DNA from: an uncultured Bacteroidales bacterium
GTDB lineage: Bacteria > Bacteroidota > Bacteroidia > Bacteroidales > UBA932
DNA length: 64,000 nt
Reading direction: 5' to 3'
NCBI GenBank assembly: GCA_944322605.1
Contig: CALUPD010000020.1
Coordinates: 1-64,000 of the forward strand
Under the pieces are notes generated by a model that ran no database searches, was not told the origin of the DNA, and saw only the letters and a program-made list of their open reading frames with translations. How positions within the stretch are numbered: position 1 is the stretch's first letter; each line of letters opens with the position of its first letter. The translations under genes were made by a program, and so were the position numbers. Below are positions 1-9,041 of the stretch, in pieces.

Positions 1-428
1 CGTTATTCGTCTATATTATAGGTTTCTCTGGATTCTTACCGAGAGAAAAATATAGCGTAACAAACTATATTTCAGTTATTTCGCTACGCTTTTCTTAATT
101 TTGCATTCTCGCTATATGTTTATTTTAAACTTCGTTTACAATCACGCTGCGCCTCGGCATTGCCTGAACAAGTTCCGCCACTGCTCTCGGCTTGCAGTTT
201 ATTTCCGCTTCGCGGCAATGGAACGCTGCGCCTCGGCATTGTCTGAACAAGTTCCGCCACTGCTCTCGGCTTGCAGTTTATTTTCGCAATCCTTGAAATG
301 CTTTTTGGGAATCCTCTATAGCTGCTCTAATGTGATTGCATGATCGTGATGGACTGGATTTCAGGACGGCCTGTTTGCCGCATTGCGGAAATTGACTATC
401 TTTAAGCATTATTTGCATAATTAAAGCA
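1..428. other. Gene-free left end with two R1-like repeat units
   Basis: No convincing gene is present. Bases 1-145 are AT-rich and unassigned. Bases 146-303 hold two tandem R1-like units (listed separately). Bases 304-428 lead into the first gene and contain ATTATTTGCAT, an imperfect match to the Bacteroidetes -7 box, about 20 nt before the start codon. The 80-codon open frame at 101-343 runs through the repeat and is not credible as a gene. Confidence 0.6.
146..303 (+). repeat. R1-like tandem repeat, two 79-bp units
   Basis: Two units start at 146 and 225 (period 79). Their first ~63 bases differ at only about two positions. Each starts GCTGCGCCTCGGC, continues into an imperfect self-complementary arm around GAACAAGTTC, then CTCTCGGCTTGCAGTTTATTT. 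The first unit then has a CCGC-TTCG-CGG mini-hairpin. The layout (CCTCGG, palindromic arm, CTCGG, T-rich box, small hairpin) parallels the repeats at 41.7, 47.4 and 50.6 kb, but the arm differs and the TATATTTG box is replaced by GTTTATTT, so this looks like a diverged branch. Confidence 0.7.
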
Positions 429-1172
429 ATGTCAGAGTCGATAGAAAAACTTGAGGCAAGGCTTCAGCAGGCCATTGACGGCAATCCGTATTCTTCGTGG
501 ATGGATAGCGAGGAAGAGTCTATTAGGAAAAAACTTCTTAGGGCCTATGACAAATCGGTGTCTGCCGGCGACGGCAGGTTTTACGACTTGTGCCGGGACC
601 AGTTTCTCCTTTGGAAGAACTATTATGATTGCGGACGAATCGACGATTCGAGGAAGATGTTCCTTGAAATGGAAGCTACCGGCAGGAAATACTGCCGGAG
701 CTGCGGGCCTCATTTTTTTACCGGCTATGTGAGCAGGAGGCTGAAGCAGATTTACAGGAGGCAGGACAGCCTGCTCTTCAATGAGGATTATTCGGAACTC
801 CTCTCGCAGGATTATGACAGCCTTGCGAGGATGAACAAGGCGTGCATGCGCCGTGTCGCCGGGTGGTACAAGGAATCGTCGGTCGCCTTTTATGTGAAAA
901 AGGACTATTCCAAATGCGAGGAACTTCTGAAAAAGTCAGTATCGCTGTATGCCCGGACATATGACGATGAGTACGAGACACCTCCTGAAATAATGTCGTC
1001 CCTTTTGATGCTGTCTGACTTGTACCGCCTTGCCGGGAATGCGGAAAAGCAGCTGCGCTCGTTGAGAAAGGCCCTGTCCTATGCGAGGATGTATGCAGGA
1101 TGGGACTGCAATTTCGAACGCTACGTGAAAGAATTCAGCGATGCGATCAAGGCCTTGAAGAAAGGGAAATGA
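429..1172 (+). CDS. Hypothetical TPR-like protein
   Basis: A 247-residue soluble protein, predicted almost entirely helical, with no signal peptide or membrane segment. The second half contains two helix pairs resembling tetratricopeptide repeats (about residues 150-175 and 190-225, with patterns such as AFYVKKDYSKCEELLKKSV and LSDLYRLAGNAEKQLRSLRKA), suggesting a protein-protein interaction role. There is a Cys pair CRSC near residue 90. It stands alone: the next gene is convergent. No catalytic motif is visible, so function is unknown. The ATG chosen is the first in frame. Confidence 0.75.
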   Translation: MSESIEKLEARLQQAIDGNPYSSWMDSEEESIRKKLLRAYDKSVSAGDGRFYDLCRDQFLLWKNYYDCGRIDDSRKMFLEMEATGRKYCRSCGPHFFTGYVSRRLKQIYRRQDSLLFNEDYSELLSQDYDSLARMNKACMRRVAGWYKESSVAFYVKKDYSKCEELLKKSVSLYARTYDDEYETPPEIMSSLLMLSDLYRLAGNAEKQLRSLRKALSYARMYAGWDCNFERYVKEFSDAIKALKKGK

Positions 1173-1349
1173 TTGGTTTGTGCCGTTTTTCGTCCGGACA
1201 GGCGTTCGGCGGTCAACCTTTATGCATCAAGGGGTTGTCGCACATAAGGGGAATCTGCTCAAAAAAACAGGTTCAAATGTGCCGGCCTTTATGCATGGAA
1301 TATCGCACTGTTTCTGCATAATGCATGCATTCAGGGCATCTGCCGCATA
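1173..1349. repeat. Short direct repeats between convergent genes
   Basis: The spacer between the TPR-like gene and the convergent AraC-type regulator contains three imperfect copies of a ~20-bp motif resembling TTTATGCATGGAATNNTCGC: at about 1217, 1290 and 1357, the last running into the 3' end of the regulator gene. No clear intrinsic terminator was recognised here. Confidence 0.45.
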
Positions 1350-3074
1350 TTACTCTTCATGCATGGAATCATCGCTGTTTTCGCTTTGGCCAGACCGGAT
1401 TTTCTTCCTGTAAACCGACGGGGTGCAGCCCGTCTCTTTTTGGAATACCCTGTAAAACGAGGTAAGCGAACTGTATCCGACCTTGTCGCATATGGACTTC
1501 AGCGGCGTGTCGTCCTTAGGATCCGACAGTATGTCGACAGCTTCCTTTATCCTCCATGAATTGACATAGTTGAAGAAGGACATGCTGGTGAACTTGTTGA
1601 TTGTGACTGAAACATATGTCCTGTTGCTTTTGAGCATTTCTGCGAGCATGTCCAGGGACAGTTCAGGATTCCGGTATATCTTGTCTTCCGACATGAGCCT
1701 TTCTATGTTGTCGAAAAGTTCCGATTTGGCGTTGTGGCCTTGTTTCTTGGAATTAAGTTCCTCGATTTTCTTCTGGTATTTGCGGTATTGTTCCACGATG
1801 GTCCCGTACATCGAGTCTTTTTTCTTGTAGGCGGAATATACGGCTATGAGGATCGCCATTATGAAAATTATTATGGTGCCGCCTATTATGTAATAAAGGT
1901 TGGATATCTGAAGCTCTTTCTTTTGCACCGTGTTGGCAAGCTTCAGGCTTTCATAATCCGAGTACAGGCTGTTGAATTCCTTTTCAGTGTAATTGCCGAA
2001 AAGGCTGTCGTATGTCCTGTGGTAGAGGCGGTAATATTTTAACGCGCTGTCTTTCTGTCCCAACGCGGTGTACGTCTTTGAAATCCCGAGAAGGAAATGA
2101 TGGTCGTCCCTCGTTATGTCGTAGGATTTGGAATAATCGTATCCCGTCTTGTAGATTTTATTGGATTCCGAGTATCTTTTCGTATCGAACAGGTACTTTC
2201 CGTAGCTTTGGTACAGTTCGACGGCTACGTAAGGCGTAAAGGCATATTTCAGGGTTTCGAACGCTTTTGCATAGGAACTGTCCGCTTTGCCGTATAAGCC
2301 GAGCGAACTGTACGCGTCGCCGGTAATCGAATATGCCGCTTCTATGACGGGAAGCATTGAGCTGTCTCTTTCCGCTATTTGTATCGCTTGCCTTGAATAT
2401 GCCAATGCGCTGTCGAACATCTTTTTTTTCATGAAAGTCTGGGCAAGCGTGAGGTTCGCGCTGAACTTGTAATATGGGGAATTCGTTCTTCCCGCCAGCC
2501 TTATGGCGCGCAAGGCGTATACATGCCCGCTTGTGTCTCCCTTGAGCAGGTATAGATGGGCAATCTTGTCGGCGCACAGCATCTCATTGTCCACATCTTC
2601 CAGTTCGGAGTAGATTTCAAGGTTCTGCTTGTATATGTCCATCGCCGCCGGATAATTGCGCTTGTAATTCAGCAGGTAATCGGCTTCCAGTTCATTGAGG
2701 CGGCTTAAATTTTTCAAATCTTTGTTTTTAATCTTTTTCCTTGTATCCGTCATGACGGAATATGCCGAATCCCCGAGTCCTGTCAAAAGGCATTTCCTGG
2801 CGATGCGTATTCCTGCCGGCACCGACAGCGCGTCGTTTTCCCGCATGAGGCTGTCAGCGAACATGTCGAATTTTTCATCCATTCCCTGTGCGGAGCAATA
2901 GTCCATTATAGCCTCAGCGAGAGCAGGGTCGTGTGTCTTTTTGAAGCCGGCAAGGCATGCAGACAGTTCCTCTTCCGATCCGATTTGCGGAATTTGCCTT
3001 GCGGCATCGTGCTTGGACCGGCATGAAACGGCTGTCAAAAGAAAGAGTATGATATATGGTATATAAGATTTCAT
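1350..3074 (-). CDS. Membrane-anchored TPR / AraC-type transcriptional regulator
   Basis: 574 residues. The N-terminus is a signal/anchor segment ending in a weak lipobox (TAVSC, Cys18). Residues ~30-370 form a run of TPR-like helix pairs, followed by a transmembrane helix (IIGGTIIIFIMAILIAVY, about 395-412), a short coiled coil, and a C-terminal AraC/XylS-type double helix-turn-helix (~455-560, including LDMLAEMLKSNRTYVS and KVGYSSLTSFYRVFQKETG). TPR sensor plus membrane helix plus cytoplasmic AraC domain is a known Bacteroidetes one-component layout: the TPR part would sense outside the cytoplasm and the HTH would bind DNA. It is divergent from a three-gene lipoprotein cluster, its most likely target by position. 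The ligand is unknown. Confidence 0.85.
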   Translation of the reverse strand: MKSYIPYIILFLLTAVSCRSKHDAARQIPQIGSEEELSACLAGFKKTHDPALAEAIMDYCSAQGMDEKFDMFADSLMRENDALSVPAGIRIARKCLLTGLGDSAYSVMTDTRKKIKNKDLKNLSRLNELEADYLLNYKRNYPAAMDIYKQNLEIYSELEDVDNEMLCADKIAHLYLLKGDTSGHVYALRAIRLAGRTNSPYYKFSANLTLAQTFMKKKMFDSALAYSRQAIQIAERDSSMLPVIEAAYSITGDAYSSLGLYGKADSSYAKAFETLKYAFTPYVAVELYQSYGKYLFDTKRYSESNKIYKTGYDYSKSYDITRDDHHFLLGISKTYTALGQKDSALKYYRLYHRTYDSLFGNYTEKEFNSLYSDYESLKLANTVQKKELQISNLYYIIGGTIIIFIMAILIAVYSAYKKKDSMYGTIVEQYRKYQKKIEELNSKKQGHNAKSELFDNIERLMSEDKIYRNPELSLDMLAEMLKSNRTYVSVTINKFTSMSFFNYVNSWRIKEAVDILSDPKDDTPLKSICDKVGYSSLTSFYRVFQKETGCTPSVYRKKIRSGQSENSDDSMHEE

Positions 3075-3090
3075 GACATGAATATTTCCG

Positions 3091-3122
3091 CAAAAATACC
3101 CAATTCTTTAAAATATTCGAAA
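3091..3122 (-). promoter_or_regulatory. Bacteroidetes-type promoter of the AraC/TPR regulator
   Basis: On the minus strand a TATTTTTG box (plus bases 3091-3098) matches TAnnTTTG. TTTC (3119-3122) lies exactly 20 nt upstream as a -33-like element. The start codon is 17 nt past the box, implying a very short leader. Confidence 0.6.
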
Positions 3123-3347
3123 TGTCATAGGGCCGTGCATGGATTCAAGGCCTGCCTCATGCATGTTAGGAATATCATGAAAATGCCCTTGCAGGCCATC
3201 TTCCATATGATTTTTACACATTATATTTAATTTAAAGCAATGTGAAATTTAATTTTTGCCGGAAATCAGGATATATGATAAACTTGCATTGACAAATAAC
3301 GTGCACGAAACAAGACTAATTGACAACAGTTAAAATCTAAAAAGCGT

Positions 3348-4766
3348 ATGAAAAGAATGCAACAAATCAAATGGGCGGCCTTGGCTGTAGTGCCGCTGCT
3401 TGCAACGGGCTGCCAGCAGGAGGATGCGAGACGGCCCGTTTACGGGGAAGCGTCCATAGGGATAGAAATCCACCCCGTCACTGAAGAAACCAGCTGCTCG
3501 GTGACTTTCACTCCGAGCGAAGGGACGGCGAGCTATGAAATTTATTGCGCGATAGGCGCGGATGCCGAAAAATTCAAGGCGGGAGACTACGCGCAGGACC
3601 CGAATTTCCAAAGGATAGAAGGAAATGAAGTCCGGAATGTGACATTCGAGAACTTGAAGGACGGCTATTATACGGTTTTGGCCGTAGGCTATGATGCCGA
3701 CGGGATGCAGGGCGCGGTCGCAGAGGCCAGGGCTTATGTTCCATACGGGAGGTTTTCCGCCACGCCCTTTTATGTTGCCGATACCGTTGCGGGGTTCATG
3801 GTATATATTCCTGACAGAATCCACTCGATAGAATATTATGTCGGCAAGGAAGGCGAGAAACAGGCGTTTGAAAACGGGGAGACGGAAAACGTCTACAAGG
3901 AAAACCGCACCATACAGTACACTCCGAAGTTCGGAGGCCTTGAACCTGCAACCGATTACGTGTTCTACGTAAGGGGAATCGACAGGATTGACACTCCTAC
4001 CGAAACCATAGAAATACCGTTCACCACTTGCGCGGCAGGGGAGTGTCCGTCCGTTTCCTTTGAAATCATAGGCAGCGATGTCTACCAGCAGGATTTGAAA
4101 TTGGAAGGCAACGGGAAGGTCGGAAAAATCAATGCTGTAGTCTGCACGGTCGGAGAGCATGACGCGATAATAGAGAACGACACCAATTTCAGGGGCGACA
4201 TAGTGACTTTCATACAGAACTGGGTAAACGGCGGCCTTGAACCTGAAATGTTTTTCACAGCGAGGGGCAACAGCCTTGAAATATCTCATCATACTCCGGA
4301 TTTGGCTTGCGGCATAGATTACGAAGTCTACGCGGTCGTTTACGATACTGATGATAATCTTGCCGGAGTGCAGCATTTCAATTTCAGGACGAAAGAATTC
4401 AATCCGGACGCTTTGCCTGCGACAGCGACAATAAGCATTAGCGACATAGATACCGAAGGCGCGATGTACACTATCGAAATGGGTGAAAACACCTTGGCAG
4501 TGCTGTTCGACACGGCTGAAGCATGGTGGTACGAGACCATGTCGGGCGGAGATTACGGAGAATTCTATATCCACCAGTATTTGTTGGAGCAGGGCTATTA
4601 TTTTGCATACAGCGGGACAAGCACTACGGCGAGATTCGAAGAGACAGCCTGCAATCCGGGCCAGGAATATTACGTGCTTTGCGCCCCTATGAACGAGAAC
4701 GGTCCACTTGAAGACAACGGCTGGGGTAAGTTGGCGGTCGAATCCTATACTACGGCTGCTGAATAA
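3348..4766 (+). CDS. Surface lipoprotein with Fn3-like beta-sandwich domains
   Basis: 472 residues. A signal peptide ends at a lipobox (LLATGC, Cys22), and the mature N-terminus CQQEDA has acidic residues at +4/+5, resembling the Bacteroidetes lipoprotein export signal and so suggesting surface exposure. The rest is beta-rich and falls into about four ~100-residue segments with Fn3-like phrases (NLKDGYYTVLAVGYD, GLEPATDYVFYVRGID, CGIDYEVYAVVYD, CNPGQEYYVLCAP). No catalytic motif was found; an adhesive or glycan/protein-binding role is an inference. First of three consecutive lipoprotein genes, divergent from the AraC/TPR regulator. Confidence 0.8.
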   Translation: MKRMQQIKWAALAVVPLLATGCQQEDARRPVYGEASIGIEIHPVTEETSCSVTFTPSEGTASYEIYCAIGADAEKFKAGDYAQDPNFQRIEGNEVRNVTFENLKDGYYTVLAVGYDADGMQGAVAEARAYVPYGRFSATPFYVADTVAGFMVYIPDRIHSIEYYVGKEGEKQAFENGETENVYKENRTIQYTPKFGGLEPATDYVFYVRGIDRIDTPTETIEIPFTTCAAGECPSVSFEIIGSDVYQQDLKLEGNGKVGKINAVVCTVGEHDAIIENDTNFRGDIVTFIQNWVNGGLEPEMFFTARGNSLEISHHTPDLACGIDYEVYAVVYDTDDNLAGVQHFNFRTKEFNPDALPATATISISDIDTEGAMYTIEMGENTLAVLFDTAEAWWYETMSGGDYGEFYIHQYLLEQGYYFAYSGTSTTARFEETACNPGQEYYVLCAPMNENGPLEDNGWGKLAVESYTTAAE

Positions 4767-4959
4767 TAGAAGGCTTTGGAAACCGGCACGGCGGAACTGA
4801 TGAGCCGAACGGAATACGGGCTTTAGTGCATGACTATTCCAAGTGGCGGCCTGCTTTACGATGCAGGGCCGGGCTGAGCGGAAAATAATATGCGGGGAAA
4901 ATGCAGGCGCATCTGTTTCCTGTGCCGGAGTATTGCAAACTTATTTAAAATACAACAAG

Positions 4960-6321
4960 ATGAAAAAGACGATAATATATGCTTTCGCCGGACTGCTGGC
5001 GTTGTCGGGCGTTTCATGCTCGATGGAAGAAACTACACCTTTCCTGAGGTTGTCAAAGACCCAGTTCTCGTTCAACGCGGACGGAACTGACACATGCAGG
5101 ATAGTTGTCGACTGCAACGGTTCTTATACGATTGAAAACGATACGGACTGGATATTCATAGAGGACGATTCCGAAGGCAATGTCAGGCTGACTGTTTCTC
5201 CTAACGGTGAGTCTTCATTCAAGAATGCGAAGATAGCTTTCGTTTCCGGCAATGAGAGGGCGGAATTCGCCGCCGAGCAGCTCCCGTACATATTCGACGG
5301 AAAGTTCGAGTACATGTACAACTGCCCTGGTATTACGATTTCCCGTAATGGGAAATGGATGGCAGGTGTGGAAAGCCTTGATGGGTATGATTATTTGGTC
5401 CCGTTCAGGACTAATTTGGAAACTCAGGAGACGGACTATTATTACGATTACAAAGAGTACAACTTAGCTTACGGAATCAGCGACGATGGCAGGACCATCA
5501 TTTTTGCCGATGACATGGCTGCAACGTCTGATGTGATGGTAGACGGGGAGATAGTCCCTTTGAGCGATCCTGGAGATGGAGGGGAGTATATAACGAAATT
5601 CCAGTCATTGTCTGCTGACGGTTCGGTGATTGTCGGATATCTTCAGGAATATGATCCGAATTATATAACTGGCAGTTTTTTTATTCCATGCAAATGGGTG
5701 GACGGCGAGATAGAAATACTCGAATCTCCGGAATTCAATTTATGGGGGACTGATATATTGAACGGAACCATGGCAAGAAGCTGCTCTGCCGACGGCTCTG
5801 TTATATGCGGTTCGGAATGGGACACTTTCGGTGCTGTCGTATGGGAAGACGGCGTTATGAATTATGTAGGCGGAGATCCTGAATTCAACGAGCATGTTTA
5901 TGACGGAAGCGGTAATTTGGCTGCATGGAGCGGCATAATAACCCATAGCGACAGAAACCGCGTAAGCAACAGCGGCCGTTACATAGCTTTCCTTTACAGG
6001 GACACAGGCTTCAGCTATTATGCTGCAATGATGGATCTTCAGACAGGACGCACGGAGATAGGCGACATATACGGACAGACCGGAGGAATGGTGACTAACG
6101 AAGGCGATTTCATTTACGGAAACCTGTCCGGAATGCATTTGGACATAGATGGCAATATAACTCCGTTGGATGAATGGTACAAGTCCAAGTTCGGAATAAC
6201 GCTTAGCGATGATTATATAGTAACCCACATAAGCGAGGATTATAAGACCATCTCGGGAATGAAAGTCGTGCAGAGCGTGACAGGGATAACATATAGTCCT
6301 TGGTACATGCATTTCAGGTAA
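4960..6321 (+). CDS. BACON-domain lipoprotein with HAF-like repeats
   Basis: 453 residues from the ATG at 4960; the upstream ATG at 4843 would put 39 unrelated residues before an obvious lipoprotein signal. The lipobox is SGVSC followed by SMEE (acidic export-signal-like). Residues ~25-110 resemble a BACON domain (starts LRLSKTQFSFNADG, ends ERAEFAAEQL). The remainder repeats a motif such as SADGSVIVGY, SADGSVICGS and SDDGRTIIFADD, each followed by W/E-DG-E-I-like strands, resembling HAF/beta-propeller-like extracellular repeats. Likely a surface binding protein. Separated by 193 bp from the preceding lipoprotein and probably in the same regulatory unit. Confidence 0.75.
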   Translation: MKKTIIYAFAGLLALSGVSCSMEETTPFLRLSKTQFSFNADGTDTCRIVVDCNGSYTIENDTDWIFIEDDSEGNVRLTVSPNGESSFKNAKIAFVSGNERAEFAAEQLPYIFDGKFEYMYNCPGITISRNGKWMAGVESLDGYDYLVPFRTNLETQETDYYYDYKEYNLAYGISDDGRTIIFADDMAATSDVMVDGEIVPLSDPGDGGEYITKFQSLSADGSVIVGYLQEYDPNYITGSFFIPCKWVDGEIEILESPEFNLWGTDILNGTMARSCSADGSVICGSEWDTFGAVVWEDGVMNYVGGDPEFNEHVYDGSGNLAAWSGIITHSDRNRVSNSGRYIAFLYRDTGFSYYAAMMDLQTGRTEIGDIYGQTGGMVTNEGDFIYGNLSGMHLDIDGNITPLDEWYKSKFGITLSDDYIVTHISEDYKTISGMKVVQSVTGITYSPWYMHFR

Positions 6322-6331
6322 TGCGTTCAGG

Positions 6332-6472
6332 TGAGTTCCGGATGCCGCAGTCCGGAAACAGCAGCGTACGGAACTCATGAATAGGTGAATAGGCAATTGC
6401 CGGATTAAGCCTTGATTAATCCGGAAAATCGGATCGCGTGCGCGGCTTGGCGCATGGCCTGACACGCACGCG
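6332..6472 (+). repeat. Three successive hairpins between lipoprotein genes
   Basis: The 181-bp spacer contains three inverted repeats: TGAGTTCCG (6332-6340) with CGGAACTCA (6369-6377), enclosing a nested CCGGA/TCCGG pair; CCGGATTAA (6400-6408) with TTAATCCGG (6416-6424); and CGCGTGCG (6435-6442) with CGCACGCG (6465-6472), the last followed by GTTTATTT. The last could act as a weak terminator or attenuator before the third lipoprotein gene. Confidence 0.55.
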
Positions 6473-6502
6473 GTTTATTTAAACCCATTTAAAACATAAT
6501 AT

Positions 6503-8716
6503 ATGAAAACTTTAAGAAATATTATAATGGCCGGGCTGGCCATTATGACGGCCATTGCCTGCAAGCCGGAAGATCCGGCAGCCGACCCGGCTTCGATTTC
6601 CATAACCTTGGAAAGCGTGACAACGGAAAGCATTTCGTTCAAGCTTGCGCCTGAGAATGCGGTATCCTACGCTTATGCCTGTGTTCCTGCCGCTGAGGCT
6701 TCCACGGCTTCGTTTATTTCTGTAGAAGGCGGAGAAGAGGCTTCTTTTACCGTGGACGGATTGATTCCGGAAACGGAATATGTGATAATGGCCAATGCCA
6801 CGAACGCGGACGGGCTTGTGTGCGATAATGTCTCCGAGACGGTAACCACATCGACAAGACCGTTGGTGCAGGTGGAAGTTCTGTCCTATACGGCTCACGA
6901 AGTGAGTTTCAAGGTGACCCCTGTCAATGCGGTTTCATACAAATACGGCGTGCTTGCCGCAGCTGATGCCGAGACTGGAGAACTTTCCGAGAGCGTTGAT
7001 GGATCTGAAGGCGGCGAATATACTGTGGACGGGTTGGAGTCCCTGACTTCCTATGTGGTCGCGGCTGAAGCTGTCGGCTCTGATGGAAGCCTGTCGGAAA
7101 GGGTTTTCAAATCGTTCAAGACAGAGCAGAATCCGATAGTCGAAGTTGCCGGAATCCAAACTGACATGACCTCCGCTACGGTTTCCCTTAAGTATACCGG
7201 TGTTGCGGCCGTGAATTACGCCGTGACCGAGAAGGGCGCGGAAGCACCGGCCGAATTCGAAAGAAAGGCGGTGCAGGGGACTGAGCCTTCGAAATTGTAT
7301 TTTTACAATCTGGAGCAGAATACAGAGTATGTCCTGCACGTGTACGGCGAGAACCGTAACGGCTATGCCGGAGAGACTGTAGAACAGGATTTCTCAACCA
7401 CTGACACGGCGGATAGCGACCATAGCGTGGTAATTACCAGCGTGACGAGCTTCGATGCGGAATTCGACGTGCAATGGGACACCGAAAAATACGGCAAATG
7501 CTATTGGATCGCCGGAACTCCGGATGAAATAGGAGACCCTGATAGTTTTGACTGGCAGGCGCATGTGGACGATTATTCTGCAAAGACGATTTGGAATCCG
7601 GGAGTGAATTATCTCAACAGGTTTTCTCCCGAGGCGGGGGAAATGTACAGGGTTGGATTCGTTTTTGCGGACAAGGAAGGAACGCTTGTCCCTGAAACAG
7701 CCGTATGGAAAGACATCCAGCTTTTGGAAATAACATTCGGCGAGGCGTCCTGCACTGTGGAGATAGAACAGCTGTCGGTCGCGTTCTCACAAGTCAATTA
7801 CAGGATTAGTAATAACGGAGCGGCAGGCTTTTACTTCGGATACCAGAAAAAATCGGTTATAAAGGATTTGGAAACATATGCCAAAGGCTTGACCAATAGC
7901 CAGTACAGCCCGTTGCGCACGGATTTCGATTCTGAGCTGAAAGAAACCGATTTGGAAGCCGGGGTGGATTGGATATTTGTCGCCGTGCCTGTGGATGAAA
8001 ACGGGCTTTACGGGGAAATCGCTTCTTTGGAAATAACCACTCCTGAGGTCTGCGTGACTGACGGAAAGGGAAGCATCGATGTTTCCATCGCAGAGACCGA
8101 TTTTCTGAATGTGACATTCCATATTGATTTTGACGAGAACACCCATCATGTATGTTATGTCAGATATTACGGCACTGAGATATGGGCATCGTCCGATGAA
8201 ACTGTTTTGCAAGAAATGACAAAGCAGCAGAGGTCAATAGAAAACGAAGGCGAGTTTGGATTAATGACAAATTTGAATACTCCATTGAATGTATGGTTCG
8301 CGGCAGTGGATTCGGAGGGCAAATGGAACGACCTTCAGAAATTCGTTGCCGAGCCTAAGGAATTCGCCTTTACAGGTACGGGTTCGGTGGATGTAGAGGT
8401 TGACGGGCTGACAAGCGAAAGCGGTTCTACAAGGCATCAGGTCAAGTTCACGATGACACCGGACGAAAATGTGGATTACTATTACTACAGGGTGACAGAC
8501 CAGTGGTCTATAGAAAATGATGAGATGAGATTCGCCGAGCAGTTCCTTAATGCTCCCGAAGGCACTTATCCAAAGACCTACGGTGTTCATGAAGAGACTG
8601 GAAGCGACGGTAACGGCGTTTGGTTCAGCGGCGAGGAGCTGTGCATCGTGATAATGCCTATAGACAAGAACGGAAACCCGTGTCCTCTGATAAGGTTCAG
8701 GCAGGCTATTGAATAG
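6503..8716 (+). CDS. Large surface lipoprotein with repeated Fn3-like domains
   Basis: 737 residues. The lipobox is MTAIAC (Cys20) followed by KPEDP. The first ~300 residues hold three ~95-residue Fn3-like repeats with matching phrases (ESISFKLAPENAVSYAYA, HEVSFKVTPVNAVSYKYG, TSATVSLKYTGVAAVNYAV, and the closing GLIPETEYVIMANA-type strand). The C-terminal 430 residues contain further beta-sandwich segments without a recognised family. This 'peptidase-like accessory' lipoprotein style is common in Bacteroidales. The gene ends just before a strong terminator, closing the three-gene lipoprotein block. Substrate unknown. Confidence 0.8.
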   Translation: MKTLRNIIMAGLAIMTAIACKPEDPAADPASISITLESVTTESISFKLAPENAVSYAYACVPAAEASTASFISVEGGEEASFTVDGLIPETEYVIMANATNADGLVCDNVSETVTTSTRPLVQVEVLSYTAHEVSFKVTPVNAVSYKYGVLAAADAETGELSESVDGSEGGEYTVDGLESLTSYVVAAEAVGSDGSLSERVFKSFKTEQNPIVEVAGIQTDMTSATVSLKYTGVAAVNYAVTEKGAEAPAEFERKAVQGTEPSKLYFYNLEQNTEYVLHVYGENRNGYAGETVEQDFSTTDTADSDHSVVITSVTSFDAEFDVQWDTEKYGKCYWIAGTPDEIGDPDSFDWQAHVDDYSAKTIWNPGVNYLNRFSPEAGEMYRVGFVFADKEGTLVPETAVWKDIQLLEITFGEASCTVEIEQLSVAFSQVNYRISNNGAAGFYFGYQKKSVIKDLETYAKGLTNSQYSPLRTDFDSELKETDLEAGVDWIFVAVPVDENGLYGEIASLEITTPEVCVTDGKGSIDVSIAETDFLNVTFHIDFDENTHHVCYVRYYGTEIWASSDETVLQEMTKQQRSIENEGEFGLMTNLNTPLNVWFAAVDSEGKWNDLQKFVAEPKEFAFTGTGSVDVEVDGLTSESGSTRHQVKFTMTPDENVDYYYYRVTDQWSIENDEMRFAEQFLNAPEGTYPKTYGVHEETGSDGNGVWFSGEELCIVIMPIDKNGNPCPLIRFRQAIE

Positions 8717-8770
8717 CTTGGGTAAACAATTTAGAAGAGGTTGATTATTTGTTTTTATCAGTTTGTTTTG

Positions 8771-8808
8771 CTGCAAGGCGTAAATCATCCACGCCTTGCA
8801 GTTTTTTT
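8771..8808 (+). terminator. Intrinsic terminator after the lipoprotein cluster
   Basis: A perfect 11-bp stem CTGCAAGGCGT (8771-8781) / ACGCCTTGCAG (8791-8801) with a 9-nt loop is followed by TTTTTTT. It lies 54 bp after the stop codon. Confidence 0.9.
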
Positions 8809-8813
8809 GCAGA

Positions 8814-8965
8814 GTCTGATAAGTGGCGTTCTGATATGTGGTATCTGATAAGTAGCGTATAGCACCTGATATGCAGTGTGGAGTATCTGATAAGTAGCGT
8901 GTGGTGTCTGATATGAAGTGTGTAGTATTTGATAAGTAACGTGTGGTGTCTGATATGTGGTGCGG
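8814..8965. repeat. Minisatellite of alternating ~20-bp units
   Basis: About eight degenerate units beginning TCTGATAAG or TCTGATATG alternate strictly between the A and T forms (starts near 8814, 8829, 8843, 8865, 8885, 8906, 8927, 8948), making a ~42-bp higher-order period. It begins directly after the terminator. A 119-codon minus-strand frame across it merely echoes the repeat and is not called as a gene. Confidence 0.75.
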
Positions 8966-9041
8966 ATCTTTGCGGCCGTATATTGTTTCCTCTTATTTTA
9001 TGTGTTATGCAAAATCTTGGATAGCACCATGCCGGATAGGC

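Noticed and set aside
4843..4959. Longer start for the BACON lipoprotein
   Set aside because: It would bury the signal peptide and lipobox 39 residues inside the protein.
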